Shown here piece by piece: positions 1-5,038 of a DNA stretch of 5,038 nt. The notes under the pieces are model-generated. The model was not told where the DNA came from. It was given only the letters and a program-made list of their open reading frames with translations, and made no database searches. The first letter of the stretch is position 1, and every line of letters begins with the position of its first letter. Location of the stretch: the NCBI GenBank assembly GCA_902782505.1, contig CACZNO010000071.1, forward strand, positions 1 to 5,038, in the 5' to 3' direction. Position numbers and translations under genes: made by a program. The stretch is from an uncultured Erysipelotrichaceae bacterium (GTDB taxonomy: Bacteria > Bacillota_I > Bacilli_A > Erysipelotrichales > Erysipelotrichaceae).

Positions 1-21
1 GACAGTAATTCCAGAACTATT

Positions 22-900
22 TTATTCTTCATCCAGCAAATCCAGTATTTCCAGAATCCGGTTGAGATCTTTATATCCCTTGTAGGAAATCGCGATTGCG
101 TTGTCGGATACTTTGACCTTGGTTCCGAAGTAGGACTGCAGGCGGTGTTCGACTTTTTTCAGTTCGGGATTGACTTTCTGCGCCGGTTTCGGTTTCGGGG
201 TCTCTTCTCTTCTCTTCGCCAGCATCTCCGCCTGTCTTGCGGAGAGATCCATGTTTTTGATCATCTTTGCCAGACGGATCTGTTCCGCCGGGTCTTCCAC
301 GGTTACTAACGGACGCACCTGACCCATGGTCAGTTCCTTGCGCACGACCATCTGCCGGACTTCTTCCGGAAGATTCAACAACCGCAGGGTGTTGGTGACA
401 TGCGCTCTGGACTTGCCGACGCGTTTCGCCAGTTCTTCCTGGGTATAACCGATTTTGTCGATCAATTGACGGTAGGAAAGAGCTTCTTCCACCGCGGAAA
501 GATCTTCACGCTGGATGTTTTCCAAAAGGGAAAGCTCAATCAGCTGGTTGTCGGTAAAGTCTTTTACGATGGCCGGTATCGTCTGTAATCCCGCCATTTT
601 TGCCGCACGCACCCGGCGTTCGCCCGCGAGTAAAACATACCCCGTGTCCGTCGGTTTGACTAAGATCGGCTGGAATACTCCGTGTTCGCGGATCGAATCG
701 GCCAGTTCGTTCAGTCCTTCTTCGCTGAATTCTTTACGCGGCTGATACGGGTTCGGATAAATCCGGGACAAATCGATTTCTTCCGCGCTGTTGGGAGATT
801 CTTCCATGACCTGATTGGTCAGATCGTCAAAATCGTTGAATCCCGGACCGAAGATCGCTTCCAGCCCGCTTCCCAAGCCTCTTCTTTTATCGTCTGCCAT
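22..900 (-). CDS. parB: ParB (Spo0J), chromosome-partitioning CTPase that binds parS
   Basis: Loads on parS sites, forms CTP-dependent sliding clamps that spread on nearby DNA, recruits SMC and stimulates ParA. The 292 residues fit the family (about 280-300). The N-terminal KRRGLGSGLEAIFG (5-18) is the ParA-activating peptide. An acidic linker (about 20-42) follows, then NPYQPRKEF (50-58), the CTP-binding GERRVRA (93-99) and ENIQRE (127-132), a helix-turn-helix (about 153-175) with TQEELAKRVGKSRAHVTN, a Pro/Lys-rich linker (about 231-246) and a C-terminal dimerisation domain (about 247-292). Specificity positions are of the parS type: Arg 165, Thr 171, Gly 193. The usual GHAR/GHGR after the helix-turn-helix reads GQVR here (193-196), a small deviation. 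The protein ends in an acidic DLLDEE. It is the last gene of the visible block; whether transcription continues to the left cannot be seen. Confidence 0.97.
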   Translation of the reverse strand: MADDKRRGLGSGLEAIFGPGFNDFDDLTNQVMEESPNSAEEIDLSRIYPNPYQPRKEFSEEGLNELADSIREHGVFQPILVKPTDTGYVLLAGERRVRAAKMAGLQTIPAIVKDFTDNQLIELSLLENIQREDLSAVEEALSYRQLIDKIGYTQEELAKRVGKSRAHVTNTLRLLNLPEEVRQMVVRKELTMGQVRPLVTVEDPAEQIRLAKMIKNMDLSARQAEMLAKRREETPKPKPAQKVNPELKKVEHRLQSYFGTKVKVSDNAIAISYKGYKDLNRILEILDLLDEE

Positions 901-903
901 ACT

Positions 904-910
904 ACCTCCT
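904..910 (-). promoter_or_regulatory. Ribosome binding site of parB, overlapping the parA stop codon
   Basis: The minus strand reads AGGAGGT, ending three bases before the parB ATG at 898-900. It is the strongest match to the anti-Shine-Dalgarno sequence in the window. The parA TAG stop (909-911) shares two bases with it, so parB translation is probably coupled to parA and boosted, in line with the ParB excess over ParA usual in such systems (inference). Confidence 0.82.
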
Positions 911-1706
911 AGGAATTGCGCGCGATCAGTTCCTTCGCGACTAACGCATAGCCCTTCGCGCCTTCCGAACGCGGTTCGTGTTCAAAGATAGAAACGCCGT
1001 AACTGGGAGCTTCCGCCAGTTTGACATTGTGCGGGATGTAAGCCTTGTAGACGGTATCCTTGAACCACGCACGGACGTTATTGGAGACTTCCTTGGACAA
1101 TGTCGTACGGGCGTCGTACATCGTCAATAAGACTCCCTCGATATAAAGGTTCCGGTTGAATGTTTTCTTGATTTCCCGGATCGTACTCAACAACTGCCCG
1201 ATTCCTTCGAGTGCGTAGAATTCGCACTGAACCGGGATGATGACGGAATCTGCCGCCGTCAAAGCGTTCTGGTTCAAAAGACCCAAAGACGGCGGACAGT
1301 CAATCAGAATGTAATCGTATTCGCTGCGCACCGCGTCCAGTTTGTCTTTCAGCAAGCGTTCTCTTCCGGATTTGTATTCCATCATCTCGATGTCCGCGCC
1401 GGCCAGATAAATCGACGACGCGATCAGATCCAGGGGCGGACGGGTAATGTGACGCACGCACTCATGGACGGTCTTATTTTTGAGGATCAGGTCATACGAA
1501 CTCTTTCCGGTGTTCCGTTTGCGCGTGTTCACGTCGCCCGGCGCGCCGGATTTCGGCGTCAGACCCTGCGTGGCGTTCGCCTGCGGGTCAAAGTCCACCA
1601 GTAATACCTTTTTCTTACAATATCCCAATGCCGCGGCCAGATTGATCGTTGTCGTAGTTTTACCGACGCCGCCTTTCTGGTTCGCGACCGCTATGATCTT
1701 CCCCAT
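909..1706 (-). CDS. parA: ParA (Soj), chromosome-partitioning ATPase
   Basis: Deviant Walker-A ATPase that dimerises with ATP, binds DNA non-specifically, is stimulated by the ParB N-terminus, and acts in origin segregation and, in Bacillus, in control of DnaA. The 265 residues compare with 253 in B. subtilis Soj. The Walker A motif KGGVGKTTT (11-19) has the signature Lys 11; the catalytic-loop Asp 40 lies in DFDPQANAT (38-46); the Walker B strand YILIDCPPSLG (132-142) has Asp 136; VQCEFYALEG (159-168) and GVLLTMYDART (191-201) are the usual later motifs. The C-terminal NVKLAEAPSYG (227-237) and EPRSEGAKGY (244-253) are typical. The extra length falls mostly at residues 50-70, between the catalytic-Asp loop and YDLIL, as a polar, basic insertion containing TRKRNTGK; this is longer than the same segment of B. 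subtilis Soj by about ten residues. No catalytic residue is missing. It overlaps in its stop codon with the parB ribosome binding site, as expected for a coupled parAB pair. Confidence 0.97.
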   Translation of the reverse strand: MGKIIAVANQKGGVGKTTTTINLAAALGYCKKKVLLVDFDPQANATQGLTPKSGAPGDVNTRKRNTGKSSYDLILKNKTVHECVRHITRPPLDLIASSIYLAGADIEMMEYKSGRERLLKDKLDAVRSEYDYILIDCPPSLGLLNQNALTAADSVIIPVQCEFYALEGIGQLLSTIREIKKTFNRNLYIEGVLLTMYDARTTLSKEVSNNVRAWFKDTVYKAYIPHNVKLAEAPSYGVSIFEHEPRSEGAKGYALVAKELIARNS

Positions 1707-1714
1707 GATGCCTG

Positions 1715-1721
1715 CCTCCCC
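1715..1721 (-). promoter_or_regulatory. Ribosome binding site of parA
   Basis: The minus strand reads GGGGAGG, eight bases before the parA ATG at 1704-1706. It lies wholly in the 22-base noc-parA gap, the longest gap in the block, which otherwise shows no promoter or hairpin. Confidence 0.8.
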
Positions 1722-1728
1722 GGTGCTC

Positions 1729-2523
1729 TCATTTTATCACATTCTCGAGCTTCCTGATGTGAATCGTCATGGTATATTCATCTTCGGATTCCTCGAGTTC
1801 TCTGTCGATTTTAATATTTGTCTGCCGGATCGATTTGATGGCGCTGTCGATCGTGTTGACCGCGATCCGGGCGTCGCGTAAGAATACCTTGTTCTTGCGC
1901 GCCGGCTTTTTCTTTTTCTCTTTTTCTTCCTGTTTCTTGATTTCTTTCAGGTATACTTCCGTTCCCCGGCTGTCTAAGTCCATCGAACGGATGCGTTCCA
2001 TCATTTCGCTTTGACGTTCCTTGGGAACCGTCAACAGGGCTCTGGCCTGCCGTTCCGTGATCCATCCCGCGGTTAAGCCGTTCTGTACGTCTTCGTGCAG
2101 GTTCAAAAGCCGGATCTTATTGGCGATGGCGGATTGGGATTTTCCCAACCGCTTCGCGAGTTCTTCCTGCGTGCATTCCTCGATCCGTAACAACTGCGCG
2201 AACGCCTTGGCTTCCTCCATGGCATTTAAGTCTTCGCGCTGAATGTTTTCGATTAGGGCTAAACGCGCGGATTTGGACGCGTCGGCATTCATCACGATCG
2301 CCGGTACCTGCGATAATCCCGCGAGCCGGGACGCCCGGCATCTTCTTTCTCCGGCGATAATTTCGTATCCCTTGGACGCTTTCCGCAAGATCACCGGTTC
2401 GATCAGCCCGTCCTTCTGAATGGACGCGGCCAGCTCTTTCAGTTTTTCTTCGTCAAACTCCGTCCGCGGCTGGTAGGGATTCGCTTTTATATCGGACAGA
2501 CTGATATTTCTGACTATATTCAT
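1729..2523 (-). CDS. noc: Noc, nucleoid occlusion protein of the ParB family, without the usual N-terminal leader
   Basis: ParB-like, CTP-dependent DNA-binding protein; in B. subtilis Noc spreads from NBS sites, binds the membrane and keeps the division septum off the nucleoid. Read from 2523 it has 264 residues. It contains NPYQPRTEF (15-23), the CTP-binding GERRCRA (58-64) and ENIQRE (92-97), a helix-turn-helix around 116-138, and a Lys/Glu-rich linker (about 194-212). Its C-terminus RDARIAVNTIDSAIKSI resembles Noc rather than ParB. Noc-type specificity residues are present: Gln 130, Lys 136 and Arg 158 (Arg, Thr and Gly in chromosomal ParB); the fourth position, 141, is Asn where Noc usually has Lys. 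The protein starts almost directly at the ParB domain, so the roughly 28-residue leader that carries the membrane-targeting amphipathic helix in B. subtilis Noc is missing. It follows rsmG directly and is 22 bases before parA. A second chromosomal ParB-like protein is the alternative reading; I consider Noc more likely from the C-terminal domain and gene order. Confidence 0.9.
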   Translation of the reverse strand: MNIVRNISLSDIKANPYQPRTEFDEEKLKELAASIQKDGLIEPVILRKASKGYEIIAGERRCRASRLAGLSQVPAIVMNADASKSARLALIENIQREDLNAMEEAKAFAQLLRIEECTQEELAKRLGKSQSAIANKIRLLNLHEDVQNGLTAGWITERQARALLTVPKERQSEMMERIRSMDLDSRGTEVYLKEIKKQEEKEKKKKPARKNKVFLRDARIAVNTIDSAIKSIRQTNIKIDRELEESEDEYTMTIHIRKLENVIK

Positions 2524-2530
2524 CTTCATT

Positions 2531-2536
2531 ACCTCT
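2531..2536 (-). promoter_or_regulatory. Ribosome binding site of noc; favours the second of two ATGs
   Basis: The minus strand reads AGAGGT, beginning on the last base of the rsmG stop codon. The core GAGG lies only two bases before an ATG at 2527-2529 but eight bases before a second in-frame ATG at 2521-2523. The wider spacing is the normal one, so 2523 is preferred as the start. Both starts give essentially the same protein (two residues' difference). Confidence 0.65.
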
Positions 2537-3231
2537 TATAACGGTTTTTTCTTGATTTCCGCATAACGGCGCGGATATTCCTTCGGCGTCGGCTTGTACT
2601 TTTCGAACACCAGATTGACGCGTGTATCCCCCGAAGGCAGGATCTCTTCCGTCTCTTCCTTCAAACGCGCGCCTACGGTCTGTAAGGCTTTTTGCGCCGA
2701 AGCGAGTTCTTCGTGTCCCATCGGACCTTTCATGGCGATAAACCGGCCTTTCATCTTGCACAAAGGCACGCAAAGCTCCGCCAGGATCCGTAATTCCGAC
2801 ACCGCGCGGGCCGTCACGACTTCTGCGCGCAAGCCCCGGTGCGCGAGTTCTTCGGCTCTTCCGTGAAGGACTTCGGCGTTGCGGCATCCTAATTCCGTGA
2901 TGACGCGGCGTAAGAAATCGCATTTCTTCTTGGTTGCGTCCATCAAAATCACATGGCAATCCGGCAAGACGATCTGTAAGGGAATTCCGGGGAATCCGGC
3001 GCCGGTGCCGACATCGATCAGGGTCTTCGCGTCTTTCACGTACGGATAGAGAAGAAGGGAATCATAAAAGTGCTTTTCACGGATCGCGCCTTCTTCCGTG
3101 ATGGCTGTCAGGTTCATCACGGCGTTGGTCGAAACGATCATGGAAAGATATTGTTCCAATTGATCCAGCATCCCTTCCGTTACGGGGATTTCCCGCTCCG
3201 AAAGCTTTTTTTCTAACTCTTCCCGGGTCAT
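2536..3231 (-). CDS. rsmG: RsmG (GidB), 16S rRNA G527 N7-methyltransferase
   Basis: SAM-dependent methyltransferase that methylates N7 of G527 in the 530 loop of 16S rRNA; loss of it gives low-level streptomycin resistance in several bacteria. The 231 residues match the family length (about 210-240). The N-terminal helical part ends in NLTAITEEGAIREKHFYDSL (40-59), typical of GidB. The Rossmann SAM-binding motif is LIDVGTGAGFPGIPL (71-85), followed by the acidic strand end LMDATKKK (96-103, Asp 98), the loop VVTARAVSEL (138-147), and the strand GRFIAMKG (162-169). The C-terminus YPRRYAEIKKKPL is the usual basic tail, in a form I associate with Erysipelotrichia-like proteins rather than Bacillus. 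All expected motifs are intact. The gene is 7 bases after the lipoprotein stop. It ends with TAA in the same reading frame as noc. Confidence 0.97.
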   Translation of the reverse strand: MTREELEKKLSEREIPVTEGMLDQLEQYLSMIVSTNAVMNLTAITEEGAIREKHFYDSLLLYPYVKDAKTLIDVGTGAGFPGIPLQIVLPDCHVILMDATKKKCDFLRRVITELGCRNAEVLHGRAEELAHRGLRAEVVTARAVSELRILAELCVPLCKMKGRFIAMKGPMGHEELASAQKALQTVGARLKEETEEILPSGDTRVNLVFEKYKPTPKEYPRRYAEIKKKPL

Positions 3232-3235
3232 AAAA

Positions 3236-3240
3236 CTCCT
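3236..3240 (-). promoter_or_regulatory. Ribosome binding site of rsmG, overlapping the upstream stop codon
   Basis: AGGAG on the minus strand, then TTTT and the rsmG ATG at 3229-3231. The TAG stop of the lipoprotein gene (3239-3241) shares two bases with this site (TAGGAG), so ribosomes ending the first gene finish on the initiation site of the second. This suggests translational coupling. Confidence 0.78.
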
Positions 3241-4441
3241 ATTTCAGAAGATAGCTCAACTTGGATAATTCCAGCTGCATCTGGTCGAACACTTCCGGTT
3301 CCGGATAAAACATCGACAGATACCGGAAAAACACCACGCCGCCGTATCTTCTGGCTTCTTTACAATACTCCACCTGACGGGACAGGACATCGGCGTTTTC
3401 GATCCATTCCATCTTGCCGCTTCCCGCCCATTGATCTTCCGTACCGACTTTGTACGCAGCCAATCCGATCAATAACTGTACCCTTCCGGTGGAAAGGTTC
3501 AGCCATTCATCCGCGATCTCCTTGAACGGCATATTCTCGTTTTCGAATCCGAAGTAGATCTGCGGAATCATCACATCGCAATACCCGGAGTTCCGGAGCC
3601 ATTTTTCGACGTTGCTGAAATAGGTGTCAAGATTGGTGCGGATATTCGCGTTGGGACTGATGGAGAATACTCTACCGTCGTATTCGTGTACTTTCTCGTA
3701 CAATCCCTTGACCATCCGGTCGCTCATCGCCAGACGGTAGGTGCTGCGGGTCGCGTTGGGATGATTCGAGGAATACGCCTCAAAGGTCATCTGGTCCAGT
3801 TCATCCGTCATTTCGGGCGGATAGAAATAGTCGTCGATATGGATGCCGGCGATCTTGTATTTCTCCAGCAATTCTCCCGCCACATTCGTGATCAGTTCAA
3901 TGACCGCGTCGCTTCCCGGGTTCAGATAATACCGGTCTCCCGCGTGCATCAGACGTTCTTTGCGTGTTTCAGCGTTGTTATACCACTGTTTGATCGGATA
4001 CTGCCCGGATAACGAAATCATTTCGCTTTCGGTAAACGAACGCATCGGATTGATCCAGGCTTCGACTTTGATCCCGCGGAAATCCGCCTCGTTGACCAGG
4101 ATCTGGAACGGATCAAACGTCATGGCCTTTCCGATGGTTCCCGCGCAATAACGGCTGGTCGGATAATACTCCGAAGGATAGAACGCGTCCGTGAACGCCG
4201 AAGCGTGCGCGTAGATGCGGTTGATGCCCAGCGATTCCAGATTGGTCATCATGCGCTTGATGCTGACGGTATACTCTTCCTCGGTCTTTCCCTGTAAAAT
4301 CGACTGAAATTCCAGATACGACACCCACACGCCGTTGATGATCTCGGTTTCGTTGGGATCAATGGTGATCGTGTCAAAACCGTCCGAACAACCCGTCAGA
4401 CACAACATCACCGCCAGAATCACTGCCCACAGTTTTTTCAT
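3239..4441 (-). CDS. Secreted lipoprotein with a GHL10/DUF187 glycoside hydrolase-like domain
   Basis: Predicted 400-residue lipoprotein anchored on the outer face of the membrane. The N-terminus MKKLWAVILAVMLCLTGC is a type II signal peptide: KK n-region, hydrophobic core, lipobox LTGC with the lipidated Cys at residue 18. After a short linker, the rest resembles the glycosyl hydrolase-like 10 family (DUF187, Pfam PF02638), a TIM-barrel fold. The start of the domain is INGVWVSYLEF (35-45); then GINRIYAHA (72-80), GIKVEAWINP (123-132), the family hallmark GIHIDDYFYP (199-208) with paired Asp 203/204, SISPNANIR (260-268), and CDVMIPQIYFGF (288-299). The paired Asp and the later polar residues at strand ends are the likely catalytic area (inference). 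Known relatives include E. coli DigH (YddW), which cleaves peptidoglycan glycan strands lacking stem peptides, and B. subtilis YngK. Peptidoglycan is therefore a plausible substrate but is not shown here. The gene sits between mnmG and rsmG, where the usual cluster has nothing. Start chosen for the signal peptide and the AGGAG site. Family call firm, substrate open. Confidence 0.92.
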   Translation of the reverse strand: MKKLWAVILAVMLCLTGCSDGFDTITIDPNETEIINGVWVSYLEFQSILQGKTEEEYTVSIKRMMTNLESLGINRIYAHASAFTDAFYPSEYYPTSRYCAGTIGKAMTFDPFQILVNEADFRGIKVEAWINPMRSFTESEMISLSGQYPIKQWYNNAETRKERLMHAGDRYYLNPGSDAVIELITNVAGELLEKYKIAGIHIDDYFYPPEMTDELDQMTFEAYSSNHPNATRSTYRLAMSDRMVKGLYEKVHEYDGRVFSISPNANIRTNLDTYFSNVEKWLRNSGYCDVMIPQIYFGFENENMPFKEIADEWLNLSTGRVQLLIGLAAYKVGTEDQWAGSGKMEWIENADVLSRQVEYCKEARRYGGVVFFRYLSMFYPEPEVFDQMQLELSKLSYLLK

Positions 4442-4442
4442 A

Positions 4443-5038
4443 TTACTCCTTCGAAGAATTTCTCTTCGCCTTGCACACCATCGATAACACCTGTAAATCC
4501 GCCGGCGACACCCCGGAGATCCGGGACGCCTGCGCAATCGACAGAGGCCGTACTTCATTCAGCTTCTGCCGGGCTTCCAGACTTAACTGTTCCACCTTCG
4601 AATAATCCATATCCTCCGGCAGTTTCATGCGTTCCAGTTTTTTCAGATGTTCCGCCTCGCGCTTTTCCTTCGCGATATATCCCGCGTATTTGACTTCGAT
4701 TTCCGCCTGCCGCGCCGCCTTGCGGTCAACCGGCACGCCTTCGATTTCATACAGATCCGCAATCCCGATCCCCGGTCGCTTGGCGAGTTCCGCCATCGAC
4801 TCCGCTCCGGTCAGCTTTTCAAACCCGCGGCTTGTAAGATACTCGTTCAATCTTTCCGACGGAAGGATCTTCCGGGTTTCCAGATCGGCTTTCAATGCCC
4901 GGATCCCGGCCATCTTCTCTTCAAACCGGCGATATTTCTCTTCCGGAATCAATCCGGCTTCATACCCGTATTTTATCAGTCTTTGGTCCGCGTTATCGTG
5001 ACGGATCAGTAACCGGTATTCCGCACGGGACGTAAACA
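4443..5038 (-). CDS. mnmG: MnmG (GidA), tRNA U34 carboxymethylaminomethyl-modifying enzyme, C-terminal part only
   Basis: FAD-dependent partner of MnmE; the complex installs the 5-carboxymethylaminomethyl group on the wobble uridine of certain tRNAs in the cytoplasm. Only the last 197 residues are present, out of a usual total of about 620-640; the 5' part lies beyond the right edge. The open frame begins with the last two bases of a codon, then reads FTSRAEYRLLIRHDNAD, the near-invariant block of MnmG whose preceding residue is normally Met, which fits the visible TG. Further on come KYAGYIAKE (about fragment residues 116-124), PEDMDYSKV, and the C-terminal signature RPLSIAQASRISGVSPADL (about 163-181), which belongs to the helical domain that contacts MnmE and tRNA. 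The family usually has SIGQASR; here Gly is Ala, a mild change. The TAA stop is one base before the next gene's ATG, so the two are probably translationally coupled. An internal TTG at 4952 is not the start, because homology continues upstream of it. Identification is secure. Confidence 0.97.
   Translation of the reverse strand, partial: FTSRAEYRLLIRHDNADQRLIKYGYEAGLIPEEKYRRFEEKMAGIRALKADLETRKILPSERLNEYLTSRGFEKLTGAESMAELAKRPGIGIADLYEIEGVPVDRKAARQAEIEVKYAGYIAKEKREAEHLKKLERMKLPEDMDYSKVEQLSLEARQKLNEVRPLSIAQASRISGVSPADLQVLSMVCKAKRNSSKE
4446..4452 (-). promoter_or_regulatory. Ribosome binding site of the lipoprotein gene
   Basis: The minus strand reads GAAGGAG here, followed by TAAT and the ATG at 4439-4441. 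The site lies inside the last codons of mnmG. It decides the lipoprotein start at 4441 in preference to an ATG further upstream at 4558, which has no such site and would add an implausible Arg/Cys-rich leader. Confidence 0.8.

Larger units (their letters stand above)
22..5038 (-). other. Probable single transcription unit mnmG-lipoprotein-rsmG-noc-parA-parB
   Basis: All six genes point the same way with gaps of 1 to 22 bases and no hairpin followed by a T run in the gaps, so transcription probably runs through the whole block (inference). In Bacillus relatives this cluster lies just beside the replication origin, with mnmE upstream of mnmG; neither mnmE nor the origin is in this window. Internal promoters inside coding sequence cannot be excluded by eye. 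Confidence 0.6.

Noticed and set aside
1171..1184. NBS-like half site (ATTTCCCGG) in parA
   Set aside because: Only the left half of the Noc site consensus ATTTCCCGGGAAAT matches; the right half diverges. A similar half site near 3188 (ATTTCCCG) and the CCCGGG cores near 3223 and 3915 also lack the flanks. Expected by chance at this base composition.
1480..1881. Plus-strand open frame of 133 codons across the parA-noc gap
   Set aside because: Antisense to two well-supported genes, with no ribosome binding site or motif that I can recognise; explained by codon bias of the genes on the other strand.
1905..1950. Pyrimidine-rich tract, possible terminator or slippery sequence
   Set aside because: On the coding strand it is simply the Lys/Glu codons of the Noc linker. 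There is no hairpin before it in either direction, no canonical slippery heptamer, and the Noc frame continues intact through it.
2543..2555. T run near the rsmG end that could be a terminator
   Set aside because: It is on the plus strand, opposite to transcription, and encodes the Lys-rich RsmG C-terminus on the minus strand; no hairpin precedes it.
2453..2959. Minus-strand open frame of 168 codons across the rsmG-noc junction
   Set aside because: Arg-rich translation with no recognisable motif; it lies in another frame of rsmG and noc, both of which show strong family motifs. It is a shadow.
3257..3266. DnaA-box-like sequence (CTTGGATAA)
   Set aside because: Two mismatches to TGTGGATAA, single, and inside a coding region. 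No cluster of boxes and no AT-rich unwinding stretch is present, so the origin is not in this window.
4442..4558. Upstream extension of the lipoprotein gene to an ATG at 4558
   Set aside because: It would overlap the mnmG end in another frame and put an Arg/Cys-rich stretch before a perfectly good signal peptide; the ribosome binding site at 4446-4452 supports the start at 4441.

Overview
The window is a stretch of a Firmicutes chromosome close to the replication origin. Six genes, all on the minus strand, are packed almost end to end. Reading in the direction of transcription (right to left) they are: the 3' part of mnmG (gidA), a lipoprotein of the GHL10/DUF187 glycosidase-like family, rsmG (gidB), noc, parA (soj) and parB (spo0J). 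The order mnmG-rsmG-noc-parA-parB is the classic origin-proximal cluster of Bacillus and its relatives. The presence of Noc next to ParB, plus the low-GC Firmicutes style of the proteins, supports this placement. By eye the base composition is near 50% GC. Details such as the ParB N-terminus (RRGLGSGLEAIFG) and the RsmG C-terminus (YPRRYAEIKKKPL) remind me of Erysipelotrichia or related gut Firmicutes, but this is recognition from memory, not a search.

Layout: 4443-5038 mnmG C-terminal third (the gene runs off the right edge); 3239-4441 lipoprotein; 2536-3231 rsmG; 1729-2523 noc; 909-1706 parA; 22-900 parB. Gaps are 1, 7, 12 (or 6, depending on the noc start), 22 and 8 bases. No promoter or terminator fits in them, so the block is probably co-transcribed, and several junctions show a stop codon embedded in or touching the next gene's ribosome binding site. 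There is no gene-free stretch longer than 22 bases inside the block. The 21 bases left of parB hold nothing recognisable.

Roles: MnmG and RsmG modify tRNA and 16S rRNA. ParA and ParB segregate the chromosome origin, with ParB loading at parS sites. Noc is the ParB paralogue that in Bacillus binds its own sites and couples the nucleoid to inhibition of cell division. The lipoprotein is the one member foreign to the textbook cluster. Its relatives act on carbohydrate, probably peptidoglycan glycan, outside the cell.

Most of the window is ordinary and well conserved. The points worth a second look are the cell-surface glycosidase-like lipoprotein inserted between mnmG and rsmG, a Noc that lacks the N-terminal membrane-targeting segment known from Bacillus subtilis and cannot gain it upstream because rsmG's in-frame stop lies just before it, and a basic insertion in ParA after the catalytic Asp loop. 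I found no entirely new system here.
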